Shown here piece after piece: positions 26,381 to 37,562 of a stretch of 64,000 nt of DNA. A program made the position numbers and the translations under genes. The notes under the pieces were generated by a model. It made no database searches, was not told the origin of the DNA, and was given only the letters and a program-made list of their open reading frames with translations. Each line of letters opens with the position of its first letter. Position 1 is the first letter of the stretch. This stretch comes from Telmatactis stephensoni (taxonomy: Eukaryota; Cnidaria; Anthozoa; Actiniaria; Isophelliidae). The stretch is from contig JALIZF010001774.1 in assembly GCA_029948255.1 (NCBI GenBank), positions 310,001 through 374,000 of the forward strand, read 5' to 3'.

Positions 26381-29300
26381 TGCCGCACCACGCTTTTGAT
26401 TGCATTCTAGACACGTCAGCCTAATATTACCTCTGGCGTGTCCTTTTTTATTATTAATGCGGTCTACAGAGAATTGCTGATCGTCATTTGCCTCAAAACT
26501 CCACAGAAGCGGTATATTACATTTTGCACACCTTGCATCCTTTTTATAAACATCGGCCACGCAAAGGTCAAATTCTAATTTTTTTTGTTCATCGTGCCAC
26601 TTATACCGCAATAGCTTCTTATTAATATTCTGCTTCGCTATTTCTCCAGAAGTATTATCATACCGCATCGACGGTCCCCATGCCCTTTTCAACTGTGCCG
26701 CATATTCAACCCGACTGACGGCCGTATAGATCAGATTGCTCCAACAGAGCCGCTGATCAATAATCCACAGATTTTCTTTTATAGTCAGCCCCTGTGCGCT
26801 ATGGACGGTCATACAATAACCCAGCCGCCAATCCGGATGTTTAATAATCTTATCCACCAACGCCAACGGCACCCACGCAATATCGTGCTTAACTGCATTT
26901 TCTATGACCACCCGCGTACATGGCACCGTAATTGATTTTTTTTGTCTTGTGTCGCGGGGCCTATAAGACACCGGCACCAAATGAGAAGTAAATTTTTCCC
27001 TATGCCGCCACAACAGATCCTTTTCAATCCTCGCCTGAACGGCCCTTTTACTACTAAGCACCAAATCCGTCGGCCGCCACTCCTGCAAAAACACCTCATA
27101 ATCCCGCGCCTTCATATTTTTCCTCATACATTTACACTGCTCAACATCGGTTAAACCTCTCAATGCCCTTTTAAACTTCTTTATCTGCTCATCTTTACTT
27201 CTATAATCGGCCTGTGTTTCTTCATGGTAAAAACGCCTTAAGCCACCAATGCGGCATTTCTCCGGCGATGGGCGGCGGCTGACACGGATCGCCCGCAAAG
27301 ATCACCTGCGTCTTCCCCTCTAAAAACTCCTTCAGCAACGGCAGCGGCACCGTTACAAATCTCGTCCCAAAGAATAACCGGCGGTATCTCTTTTATCGCC
27401 TCAGGCACCCACTTGATAAGTTTGCGCATCATGCCCCTGCGCCACCAATTCCCTTTCTAACCGATGCGTCGGCGTCAACACTTTGACCTTCGGAAACAAA
27501 TTCAGCACTCTCGTCGTCTTCCCACTTCCGCCGGCCCCATAAAGATACGAAAGCCTCTTATAGCTTATCGGATCTTTGACGCTAGGCCATATTTCCTGCG
27601 TCGCCTCTCTGTTGCCCTCTTTATGATTACCGCAGTATTTCACCCTTTCTCGCCACGTCCTCATCTCTTCATTTTTGATCCGCCACTGCCCGCTTTCGGC
27701 CATCTCATCTTTGACATAATACATTTTCATCTTTTCCAGCACTTCCGGCCGAATATACAAACTATCCGTGGCCACCCTGGGTATGTCATCTTTATCAAAC
27801 CGCAGCAGCATCGTCAAAAGATTTTATATGCGCATACCCCAACATCGACGCCCTTAAATGATAATACTGCGCCTTGTGATCCTGATAATAACACAACACT
27901 TTACCACCGCTAAACTCTTCGACCCGCACCATAGTATTTTCCGCATGGGCCTTTTTAATGAGGAAATTCAACTCTTCGTCATCCGTCACCAACCGCCGTT
28001 GCATATGCTTTTCTCCCGCCCTTGCCCCCTGCGTAAATTGCCGATGACAATCCTCGCTGCATGATTCTCTTCCGGCAGCCACTGCGTCTTATCGCCATGA
28101 CAAAGAATCGCCTCATGCGCCGTATACTCCAAAAGACCATTTTCTTCAAAGAATTCAGCAACGGCCCTGGCAACCAACCTTTTTCTTCAATATGCTTACC
28201 ATACCACGCGTAAATAATCGGGTGCAAATCATCTTTAAACTTCCACGTCGTCAACTTCACAAACCCATTCGCCGGCGCCCTGTAATTCCCGTCCAACGCC
28301 ACCCTAAAGAATTGAGAGTCCGGATGTCCATACCTCTGATAAAACGGCGCCGCATCCCCCAGCCCCTTAAAGCTGGCCGGATAACAATGTTTCATGTCCA
28401 GCGACACATAATCCTCTTTTTTGTACTCCATATTCCACAACCCGCCATGTCCATGTTCTACACACGCCAAAGCAATCTCTGGCAACTCTTTCGGCGTCGG
28501 CTTCCACTTATTTCTTTTTTTGGCCGCCACAAAGTCTAAAGAGCTACTGCAAAAGACCTCTTCTCTAAAATCCTCACCCAGCACCTCACAAGCTTTCTTT
28601 ATTTTTTCATCCTCCACCTCTGGCCGATAAAGCGTCCCATCTTGAGTAGTAAACTTGTTCCTTCGGCGTCTAACAGCCATATAGAATTCTCTTTGATAAA
28701 ATCGCTGACGTCACAAAGAATATTACCGTCTATGTCAAATTCCGTCCACAGCGGATTTACCTCTTTATACACCTCGACTCTCTTTTTCCGTGGAAATCTC
28801 ACATCTCGCCACGCATGACCATTATGCTGATAAATCTTTATCGCCGGCCCAGCTCCGTTATACTTATGCGTGCCGGGATAGATAAAGCCGCCCATAATAT
28901 CTAAAACAGCTATTTTTCTTTTATGGCCACTTCTAATTTCTTTATCGCCTCTATAGTACCGCCTGACCTTTTAGTATTCCATTCCCACTGCCTTATAGCC
29001 TTTCTTCGTTCGTCAGTTAAACTGCCGCCTTTTGTAGAATCTGTAAAATACTCTCTAATAAGTTTGGCGACACAGTTGCCGGGATGCCTCATCGGCTGCA
29101 GCTTTTTTACATCCGGCTCTTTTAATTTATAGCCCTCGTAGATAACGACGGTGACCGGGTAAGCCTCGTCGTAATACAAAGAGTCCAATGCCCACTAAAG
29201 CACCGGGCCTGGTATTTTGATTTAAAATAAATATATCTTTTTTATTACTGGCCTTAATGGGATTTCTTCCTTTTTCGATCACCCATTGACGGCCGTCGTG

Positions 29301-29533
29301 TTTTATAAAGGCCAATTGAAGACGAAAATCCTGTCAGGCAGTTTATCGATGATTTCTTCCGCGCGCTCATCAGTCATCGAGGCATCTGTATCTTTCTCTA
29401 TAAACGTCGTAAAAACAATATCTGCATCTGTGCTATCTATGACACTTTTTCTGAGACGCGCGATTTCTTCGGAGGCAATGGGCGGCAAAGAGCCGTCTAA
29501 GTCGCGTTTTAATAGCCAATCAACCACGTCCAT
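26372..29533 (-). pseudogene. DNA polymerase B-like / SF1 helicase / HNH polyprotein, multiple frameshifts
   Basis: Start at 29533 (MDVVDWLLKRDLDG) in TTTATATATATG. Reading leftward through at least eight frame changes: an N-terminal domain of about 200 residues (DRIFVFNWPL, GRQWVIEKGRNPI, RHPGNCVAKLIREYF); a polymerase-like part with motif A-type DMKHCYPASF and motif C-type ATDSLYI; an SF1 helicase with Walker A YLYGAGGSGKT, Walker B VILWDEIC and motif V/VI MTVHSAQGLTI plus YTAVSRV; and a terminal HNH-type zinc region (CAKC...SVDRINNKKGHARGNI, CLECN). In Polintons a protein-primed PolB copies the element. Fusion to a helicase and HNH in one unit is not standard for them. Frames are too broken for activity. 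It could originally have been two adjacent genes (break near 28910/28895). Confidence 0.72.
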
Positions 29534-29617
29534 ATATATAAAGAAATATTTTAATCTCAATTACCAGCAGCAGTATTATAGACCACTTCATCGACATTTT
29601 TTGTCACTTTGGCCCCC

Positions 29618-29725
29618 AAAACGCCCAGAACGGTGCAGAGAATCCTCGATGTGGACACCCCTAGATCTATACAGGCAGGGCCCGTGAATTACGAGGTGCG
29701 ATCGAGCCAAACCCTTACTGCTGCT
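29618..29725 (-). repeat. Right terminal inverted repeat of the viral element
   Basis: Complement of 7172-7279. Ends CTTACTGCTGCT, followed by GTATG, the target duplication. Confidence 0.95.
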
Positions 29726-29956
29726 GTATGTAAATGTGTGATTGTTCAATTGTCTCGTAATGAAAGCGCCCTTGTAAACCTTCGACTCGATCACGTTGAC
29801 CTGCGCCCTTCACAATTCAGTACTTGGCTGCGAGGAAGGGTGATGAGCTACCCCAAATTTATTTATTTATATTGTCAGTATACCATCGTCAAAAGTGGCA
29901 ATTAAAATGACATCATTTGTATTGATTTTTGCAGAATATATTGTATAACAAATTGT
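29726..29956. other. Right flank, likely SINE remainder
   Basis: Begins with the duplicated GTATG and continues GTAAATGTGTG, echoing the left flank's GTGTATGTAAATTTG. No gene. Confidence 0.4.
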
Positions 29957-30058
29957 TATTGGTTGATTAATCAGTGAATACAGCTGTGAATTTTTACTTG
30001 TCACTTGCATTTTGGCTCGTAAAAATACACAGCTGTATTAGCTGGTTAGTCAACCAAT
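29957..30058. mobile_element. Short foldback MITE (ATTGGTTGATTAATCAG ends)
   Basis: Two inverted ~40-bp arms (ATTGGTTGATTAATCAGTGA... and ...TAGCTGGTTAGTCAACCAAT) share ACAGCTGT and a TTTTTAC/GTAAAAA core. The following stretch to 30707 shows no gene. Confidence 0.7.
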
Positions 30059-30707
30059 ATCCTATAATAAGAGAAACAGCAATAGCCTCCAGTGATCTGG
30101 CATAAAGACAGGGCTATTATTTGCTTTACATACATCAATATTAAGAGTTGTCAGTAATTTAAACGATATATACAAATTATGCTTTCAAGGATTTCTTTAT
30201 CGATGGCTTCTTTTCCATTGGCTCCTGTTAGATTCCTTCCAATAAGCTCATTGTTTTTATAAAAAAAACATTGAGCAAGTAGGCAGCACATGCTGATGGA
30301 GTTTTTCTTCTTGATGCTTGTTCAACAGCCACTGGGTAGACAAATACCTGCGGGGTAGCAGGTGTTAGAGGAATCATCTAAAGAAAAATATAACAAATAC
30401 AGTAAATAAAAGTAAAAAAACAACCAATAGATGATTACAGATATAAATAAATAGATCCCCTTTACAAGATAAAATCTTGTAAGCAATTTGTTATCATCTT
30501 CATCATCAGCATTATCATCATCATCTGTAGGTGAGATGTCACTATCAAATAGCAATAGGCCCTTTGCAGCTAGAGGTCACGTGACCTCATCTCCCCTTAA
30601 TCAAGCAGCATCATTAAAGGCCCACTTGCATCCGAGAACCTTTGCGGTCGTTTGTTTTTGTTTTGAAAAGAGCTATTGTTTAAAGTCGCTTTCTGATTGG
30701 TTAAAAT

Positions 30708-31600
30708 GCTATCAATCAATTTATACCAAATCTTAAAATTAAACTACAAAAGACTTTCCATCTTTCCAGTCTCGCTTAAAATTTACATACTAAGCTTCAT
30801 GGTCGGACAATAGCAATAAAAAATGTGTAAATATTCAAAGAAAATGACTCGAATGAGCATGTACTTTCAAACAACGCTAGCCGTCTAGAATCCAGTCAAA
30901 TTGTAGTTTGTTATAGCCTGAGTTACAGGAAAAAACTGAAAGGAACTAGGATTCATTCACAACAGGAATTTTCTTTTGCCTGAGATTAGTTTCAATCAAT
31001 TTATAGGATTATTTTTCAATGACAAAATTTTTGTTTCTTACTTATACAAAGATAGGCGAAGATTTCCAAAACTGCAGACCGTCGCCTTGAGACAACTGAC
31101 TGTTCATCCTCCGTATAAACTACGCCAGTGTAGAGATGTTTTAACAAATGCTATCAATCAATTTATACCAAATCTTAAAATTAAACTACAAAAGACTTTC
31201 CATCTTTCCAGTCTCGCTTAAAATTTACATACTAAGCTTCATGGTCGGACAATAGCAATAAAAAATGTGTAAATATTCAAAGAAAATGACTCGAATGAGC
31301 ATGTACTTTCAAACAACGCTAGCCGTCTAAATCCAGTCAAATTGTAGTTTGTTATAGCCTGAGTTACAGGAAAAAACTGAAGGAACTAGGATTCATTCAC
31401 AACAGGAATTTTCTTTTTGCCTGAGATTAGTTTCAATCAATTTATAGGATTATTTTTCAATGAACAAAATTTTGTTTCTTACTTAATACAAAGATAGGCG
31501 AAGATTTCCAAAACTGCAGACCGTCGCGCAGACCTTGCTGAGACAACTTGACTGTTCATCCTCCGTATAAACTACGCCAGTGTAGAGATGTTTTAACACA
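30708..31600. repeat. 442-bp direct tandem duplication
   Basis: Two adjacent copies, starting GCTATCAATCAATTTATACC at 30708 and at 31150. The second copy has scattered one-base insertions and deletions and a small duplication (GCGCAGACC) near 31528. Short open frames inside are not convincing genes. Downstream to 32051 nothing is recognised. Confidence 0.85.
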
Positions 31601-32051
31601 AGCTATCGGTGGAACAGCAACAAGATAATTCAAGTTAACAGCTTCTTGTTACCAGCAAAATCCTTATTCTGTAAACCTCTTTTAACTTCAACTTTTTCAA
31701 ACCAAAAACACGGCTTTTCAATTCACTATGTGGAACGCTGCTTGATCATCGAAAGCACGTAAACATTTCCAAATCTTGAAGAACTGCCAAGTCATATTTA
31801 GCCTTTTCGTCTATTTTTTGAGCCATTGTCAATTATAAAAACAGACAAGCTCTTTGTTCAGGATAATTTCTGCTGAATTCCTTCGATGAAAGTTGTCAAA
31901 CTATTCTCAAAAACACTGCTTTGAGTCGTACTGATTACTCAGAAAGTACGACAAATGTGATTGGCTTATATTTGCACAAGTTTGAGAATTTTAGTTTGAT
32001 CAGGAAATAACACAACTTAATCGTTCTTAAAATACCTCTAGCTATATCATA

Positions 32052-32243
32052 AAAGCAATAGAAGATAGATTTCTATGACTCTACAGGTGAAATAGAGCAC
32101 TTGTGATGTTGGGAGAAACACTCGAAAAAGTTTGAAAATCACTCGCCTACGGCTCGTGATTTTCAAACTTTTCTCGTGTTTCTCCCAACATCACGCGTGC
32201 TCTATTTCACCGGTAGAGTCATAGAAACTATCTTCTATTGCTT
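32052..32243. mobile_element. Foldback MITE with AAGCAATAGAAG ends
   Basis: Nearly perfect palindrome, with left arm AAGCAATAGAAGATAG, GGTGAAATAGAGCAC, GATGTTGGGAGAAACAC and its complement on the right around a short centre at ~32150. Shares only the terminal AAGCAATAGAA with the unit at 3919-4104. Confidence 0.85.
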
Positions 32244-32432
32244 AACTAGAACCCATATACTTGCCATTGAGTGTTAAGACTGTAGCTGAGGCAAGATTTT
32301 ATTCTTGACCTTCTTTTCAATTTACATTGACAAATGAATTTCATTCTTATAATTATAAAAAATAAAATTCATCATTATATTTATGTATTATGAAACTATT
32401 TATTATGATACAGTTGTTGTCGCAGAATATAG

Positions 32433-32831
32433 TTAAGGAGATTCTTTGGTTTCAGTGACTTCTGGCTTCTTAACTTTTTGAAGGCGAGATGGTCCTTTCA
32501 TTAATTCCTCGGTTGGTGGTGCTTGCTTCATACCTAAAGTTGGGGCAATCTGTTTGGGATTGAATGCATTGTCGTCACTTTTTTGCATGAAACTACCCTC
32601 AAACCCCTTTCGTTCCTCCATCATCCTGGCTACCAAATAAGGGAGATAGTGATATCCTTTCTTCTCTTTTACAAGTTCAGCATGGAACTTCTGACTTCGT
32701 TTGGAGTACTTGCGATGACCTCTTTGTTTGCCCTCAGTTGTTGTTTTGTAGCTTCTCAGCAAATGCATATTGTGATCAATAACAGCAATGATTATTCTCA
32801 TAATAAAATAAGGGTATCTGTAGAAGAACAA
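32433..32831 (-). pseudogene. C-terminal exon resembling a transposase tail
   Basis: The reading frame contains AVIDHNMHLLRSYKTTTEGK, a basic YSKRSQKFHAELVKEKKGYH block, YLPYLVARMMEER, and a Pro-rich end (APTLGMKQAPPTEELMKGPS). I recall C-terminal tails with this order (IDHN..., K-R-x-K-x-x-x, Y-x-Y-I-P-x-L, IAPTI...P.T.EL) in multicopy animal transposase-like genes. No catalytic core is present. It may be the last exon of a gene whose other exons lie elsewhere or are lost. Confidence 0.4.
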
Positions 32832-32956
32832 ATTGGTTTATTAAGTGCATATTGTCTAAGCTTTAGCTTATCTTCAACATAAGATTTGGGTATATAGGTG
32901 AAGCAAAATTTCTTATGTCGGGGTATTGTTATGCAGGAATGTGGGTATTGGTATAT

Positions 32957-33108
32957 TAGAGTGAATTCAATAAATCTGGTCACTACTAATTAAGCAAATC
33001 AAATTTATTATATATGCAAAATATTTTGTGTCATTTTGTTCAATTGCATCTAATAAACACTAACAGCTAATTAGACTAGTTTTGCCCAGGTTTATTGAAA
33101 TCACTCTA
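32957..33108. mobile_element. MITE with TAGAGTGAATTCAATAAA ends
   Basis: Left TAGAGTGAATTCAATAAATC and right (complement) TAGAGTGATTTCAATAAACC are inverted copies. Non-coding core. Confidence 0.7.
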
Positions 33109-33414
33109 TACAATCAAATAGCTAGCATTGTAGCTAACTATTTAGCACTCAATTGTACACATTTTAACGTGAGTTCTGATCAGTGATCTGTTGGGAAAAT
33201 TCATGTCGGGCTTTACATGGAAGAGGTGTGTACTCGAATTTACATTCGTAAAACCAGAATCAGTAAAGCATTTTGCATTCTTGTCGAGATTTGAGAAACA
33301 TTTTAGAGCAAATAAACTTGGCCCATAAAGCCCATGTAAGAAAGCGGCCTATCAAGTTTGGATGGGATTGCCCATTTTCTGGGCTTGTTTTGTGTTTACA
33401 TCCAAACTGTGTAA

Positions 33415-33631
33415 TAGAGTGGTTTTCATTAGAGTGCGAATAGCATGTCTGTGAAGTATTGCTAAATCAGTTATTCAATTTTATGGGAATTCTTTTGCTA
33501 TCTATTGTTTAATCAGCACTATCTTTGTACTATTTAGTGATTAGTGAAAGAGTGATAGTCGAATGACAACAAAAGAACACAATGGGTGTAATACACTAAA
33601 GTGTGTGAATGAAATGAAAACCACTCTTTAT
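33415..33631. mobile_element. MITE of the AGAGTGGTTTTC group
   Basis: Left TAGAGTGGTTTTCATTAGA and right TGAAATGAAAACCACTCTT form the inverted ends. Internal sequence is unrelated to that of 6101-6252 although the ends are shared. Confidence 0.7.
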
Positions 33632-33814
33632 ACCAGTAACAATTAATAATAATTAACTTTATTTATCCACGGTAATTGTCTCAACATAGTTGGTTTTCAG
33701 GCAAGCCGTGCTAAAAACTAATTTACAAAGATTACAAATAATAAAATCTAATTGATAATTAATAAATAATGTCTCTAAAACTAAAGATAAGAAATAATAA
33801 CAATATGCAATAAT

Positions 33815-35860
33815 CTACTGAAGTTTTTTCTTAAAAGACAACAAAGACTGGGACTCTTTTACTTCTCGTGATAAAGTATTCCAATTTTTTGCTCCACTGT
33901 AGGAGAAAGCGCGTTTACCAAGATTAGACTTAGGAGCCGGTAGAATAAGATTAATATCAGCATTTTGCAGATTATAGCTATTGTTCTCGCTAAAATAGGA
34001 GAATAATTCTCTTAAATAATCAGGCTCAAGGCCATTAAGTATCTTAAACATTATAACTGATTTTGAGTTAGATCTCCTTTTGTCGAGTGTTACCCAGTGT
34101 AATTCTTTTTCTAATATCTCGGGAACGAACACTATAACTGACTTTGTTATGATTCGGCCAGCTCTATTTTGTAGTTTTTGTAGTTTATCTTGTAACCCCT
34201 TATTACAATCTCCCCAAATGGTGCTGCAATAATCAAGATATGGTTCAATTAATGAGTGATATAAGCATATCAATGTAGCCCTGTCGTCAATATATTGTCT
34301 AGTCCGATATAGCATTTTGAGTGCAGTTGATACTTTACTAATAACATGGTCAATATAGTTCTTGAAGTTAAGATTTTCATCTAAGTGTACACTGAGAAGT
34401 TTAAGATTCCGAACACGTTCAATTAGTGTATCACGAAAATGAGAGTTGTTGTGATGAGCATCAAGTTGTTTCAGTTTATTTTTAGATCCAATGACCATAT
34501 ATTTAGTTTTAGTATTATTGAAACTTGTATATCGGAATCTGCTGCAGTTATATAAGTGTCATCAGCAAACATTCCAGGCAAGCAGTGGGCTAGAGAATAT
34601 GGATAATCATTAATATAAATGAGAAATAAGAGAGGGCCGAGGATTGAGCCTTGTGGAACACCGCAAGCAATGCCGCACTTTTCAGATAACACACCATTTA
34701 CCAAGCAGTGCTGTGAGCGTTCAGACAAGTAGGACTCAAACCACGCTAATTCTCTATCCCTAATTCCATAGTATTCTAGGTTACGTATCAGAATGGCATG
34801 ATCGACGGTGTCGAATGCTTTTCTCAAGTCAACGAATAGGACACCATTGATCAGTCCAGAATCCATATTCTCTAGCCATCTGTTAGTAGCTGATAAAAGA
34901 GCAGTACAAGTAGAATGCAATGACCTAAAGCTCGATTGATATTTACTTAGTAATTTATTGTCAGTCAGGAACGTATAAATGGCATTATAAGCAAGCCTTT
35001 CAATGATCTTGCTAATTACAGAAAGCACAGATATTGGACGACAATTTTCGGGATTAGACTTAGAGTCCGATTTATCAATTGGGCAAACTCTTGCAATTTT
35101 CAAATCATTTGGAAAGATACCTGTTCTAAATGACTCATTGATTAGACTTGCTAAGGATGATCAAATTATTGGACAAGCACATTTTAATCAGACTAGCTGA
35201 GATCATGTCAAGCCCACACGTTTTACTGGATGGAAGTTTCATTATAACTTCCATTACTTGATCAGTACTAATATATGGAAATTTAAAACAGGAATCCTTG
35301 TACTGTAAATAATCCTCTGGTGGAACCTGTGAGACTGGAATACTACTTGCAAGACGTGAGGCAAGAGTGCAAAAATATTCATTCATGTAATTAGCAATTT
35401 CAAATTTTTTTATCATCTATATCCAACAAATTTATAACAGTAGATTTTGATTTACGTGATAGCATCTGATTTAGAGTTTTCCAAGTTTGTTTTACGCTTC
35501 CGACATTGCTATGTATTGAATTGTTAAAATACTCCATTTTAGATTGTTTTATTGCAACATTAACAGCGTTTTTAGATTTCCTATAACTACTCCAATCATG
35601 TTCATTACTTGTTTTAATTGCGATTTTTTTCAAGTGATCTCTATTACGCATCATTTCAATCAACTGTTTACTAAGCCATGGGGAGTACCTACTTCTGACT
35701 TTACGTTTTCTAATGGGAGCATGCTTATCAGCAACCTTAAGAAAAGTTTCCTTCCACACATTCCATATTTCATTAGGGTTTTCCACCCGTACACATTTGG
35801 TTCCAAGGGACCATTGATAGGTCTTCAAGAAAGGCATTCTCGTTAAAGTTTTTTAATTGT
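33815..35860 (-). pseudogene. LINE reverse transcriptase (jockey/CR1-like), 5'-truncated
   Basis: Reading leftward: a basic linker (KRKVRSRYSPWLSKQLIEMM), then reverse transcriptase motifs (NCRPISVLSVISKIIERL, LFVDLRKAFDTVDH, CGVPQGSILGPLLFLIYIND and the catalytic FADDT box), then the thumb/connection (HLDENLNFKNYIDHVISK, LIEPYLDYCSTIWG). Frames change at about 35400, 35120 and 34490. The endonuclease domain is absent, as expected for 5' truncation by target-primed reverse transcription. The AT-rich 3' flank with a TAATAATTAA-like tail is at 33640-33800. Dead copy. Confidence 0.9.
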
Positions 35861-35923
35861 CTGGATTCAACCATCTTGAGTGGATTTTTAAAGTTGAAAA
35901 ATTTTCTTATTAGAGATTTCCGA

Positions 35924-36063
35924 TGGTTTTCAAAAACCCGTGAAACACATACTAGTTTAATAAATGTTAGTTCGCTGAAATTCTTTTCAGTTTCCTATTG
36001 TTTAATACCAGCTATTAGATAGTAAATGGTCAGCTAATTGTTTCACGGATTTTTGAAAACCAC
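35924..36063. mobile_element. MITE with TGGTTTTCAAAAACCCGTGA ends
   Basis: Inverted TGGTTTTCAAAAACCCGTGA and GTTTCACGGATTTTTGAAAAC ends (the second complementing the first). A second copy with the same ends lies at 40742-40865. The two share TAGATAGTAAATGGT-like internal phrases, so they are copies of one family. Confidence 0.8.
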
Positions 36064-36253
36064 TCTTGTCTAGTGTTTGCTAGTTGTTAGCTGCAGGTTG
36101 CTCAATAAAACCAGTTTTATCTATCTATTTTTTTATTTTCACATTTACTGTTTATTTCATTTTTGGTTTATCTAGCTGTAGGTTTGAAAATTCTAAACAC
36201 ACAAATGTAGAGAGAAGCATTTATTTCATATGTCAACTTAGAAAGTCAAATGC

Positions 36254-36443
36254 AAAGGCGGATCCAGGGAGGGGCAAAGGGGGGCTGTAGCCCCCCCCTC
36301 TCCGGCCTCGTTTACCCTCTTTACACCCACATTTCCTACCTAATCTTTTATGATTTCAAATCGTAGCCCCCCCCCTTATCCAAACTGATGTCTTGCAAAA
36401 TTTGGTCAAGCCCCCCTAAATTTTTTGGCTGGATCCGCCCTTG
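36254..36443. mobile_element. MITE with AAGGCGGATCCAG ends
   Basis: Inverted ends AAGGCGGATCCAGGGA and TGGCTGGATCCGCCCTT with internal C8 and G6 runs. Ends of this type are common in invertebrate Harbinger/ISL2EU-type MITEs (from memory). Confidence 0.75.
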
Positions 36444-36616
36444 AAATGGTAGAAATGATAGAACATTAACAAAACTATAGCTTGTCAGTTTGATGAGCGC
36501 ATTAATTAAACGTATCTCGTTAAATTACAAAAGTTTGCAACAACACTAAACTAGTACAAACTATCAAACACTCATTTGCACACACTAATTATTATCATCA
36601 TCACTAGATGAAGTCT

Positions 36617-37562
36617 CTAGTCCCTGTTGCGCTCTCCAGCTTTGAAGGTTTTCCTGTGCTCTTCTGCAGCTAGTTTAGCTGTTTGCAAAATTCCGGGGAT
36701 GGCGCCTAACAGCATGTCAAATTTCTCATCCCTGGAATTCGACTTGTTTTTCTTCTGTTTACGTGGACTTGTTTTTCGTTGTCTCTTCCTGTCAAAAAAA
36801 GACAAGTTGAGAAAATAATTACAAGCAGTTTCTTGAAGTACTGGTTAAATTACCTGTCTTCCTCTCTCTCACTTTCCCGATTGTGCTTGACCTCCTCTAA
36901 TATTGCAGCAGCAGCATCATTTTCATCTGTTTCAGCATCAAAAGCGTATTTGTTATCCCCTTCATTTATAGTCTCACAAATATCGTCGATTTCTTTTTCA
37001 TCATGGGATTTTTCCTCGCTAGAACAATATTCTTCATCGATGATTTTGCTTGTCGATGCTTGTGGCGTTTCAGCGTTCGAGTAGTCATCATTTCTGAAGT
37101 ATGACAAATATGCATATCAGTGTATAATTTTTTAAGAACTTGTTCTCAAAACGTACGTATACACTAACCGGCTGAAACCACTTCAACACCACAACTACCC
37201 TACCACACACGTGTTTACTGGCGTTAACAGTACTATATTCGTTATCTCTCTCAAAACACATATATGGTCAAATATGGTCAAAACTATATTTTCAGTTTTC
37301 GAATTAGTTCTAGTTACCTTGATTCAAGGCGTTCGTTGAGTAGCTTTGTCGCCCTCTTTCTAAGTCGTTCCTGTAACGATTTCTCCACTTTTTTCCCTTC
37401 TGCCAGGTATTGCTGGCCAGCTTTGCCGAGAACCTCAGCATGTCTGCGGATAAAACTCAAGACGCTTTTCCACTCTCTTCCACATGTTTGAACTCCCTGC
37501 AAAATGAGAGTGTCTTCAACCGATGTGTAGCCTATTCTCTTCTTTCTAGTCGTCTTGTCCAT
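36617..37562 (-). CDS. Myb/SANT-like DNA-binding protein, three exons, 218 aa
   Basis: Exons 37562-37318, 37093-36854 and 36788-36617 have GT-AG borders and consistent phases (245+240+172 = 657 nt). Exon 1 encodes a basic start (MDKTTRKKRIGYTSVED) and a Myb/SANT-like helical domain (DTLILQGVQTCGREWKSVL, then a long basic helix QERLRKRATKLLNERL). Exon 2 is acidic (CSSEEKSHDEKEIDDICE). Exon 3 has a nuclear-localisation-like stretch (KRQRKTSPRKQKKNK) and a helix. Such trihelix/Myb-like proteins are either host regulators or companions of Harbinger-type elements. The intact exon structure argues that it is functional. Family assignment is tentative. Confidence 0.6.

Larger units (their letters stand above)
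7172..29725. mobile_element. Polinton-like integrated virus
   Basis: Bounded by 108-bp inverted repeats starting AGCAGCAGTAAGGG. The flanks carry GTATG directly at both ends (TGTATG if the terminal T is counted as target). That agrees with the 5'-AG...CT-3' ends and 6-bp duplications known for Polintons. It contains integrase, packaging ATPase, capsid candidate, polymerase, nuclease and transcription-factor-like genes, on both strands, with very short intergenic gaps. It is visibly more GC-rich than the flanks. It holds two later insertions: a 6164-bp nested element in the nuclease gene and a 1583-bp Helentron-type unit in a jelly-roll gene. Several genes are damaged, so this copy is probably not autonomous, though single-base lesions could in part be assembly errors. 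Confidence 0.93.

Noticed and set aside
27464..28630. Pro/His/Arg-rich plus-strand frames
   Set aside because: Complement of the polymerase/helicase gene; proline-arginine bias is an antisense artefact.
36254..36443. G-quadruplex/C-run regulatory element
   Set aside because: The G and C runs lie inside a MITE with clear inverted ends, so a promoter role is not supported.
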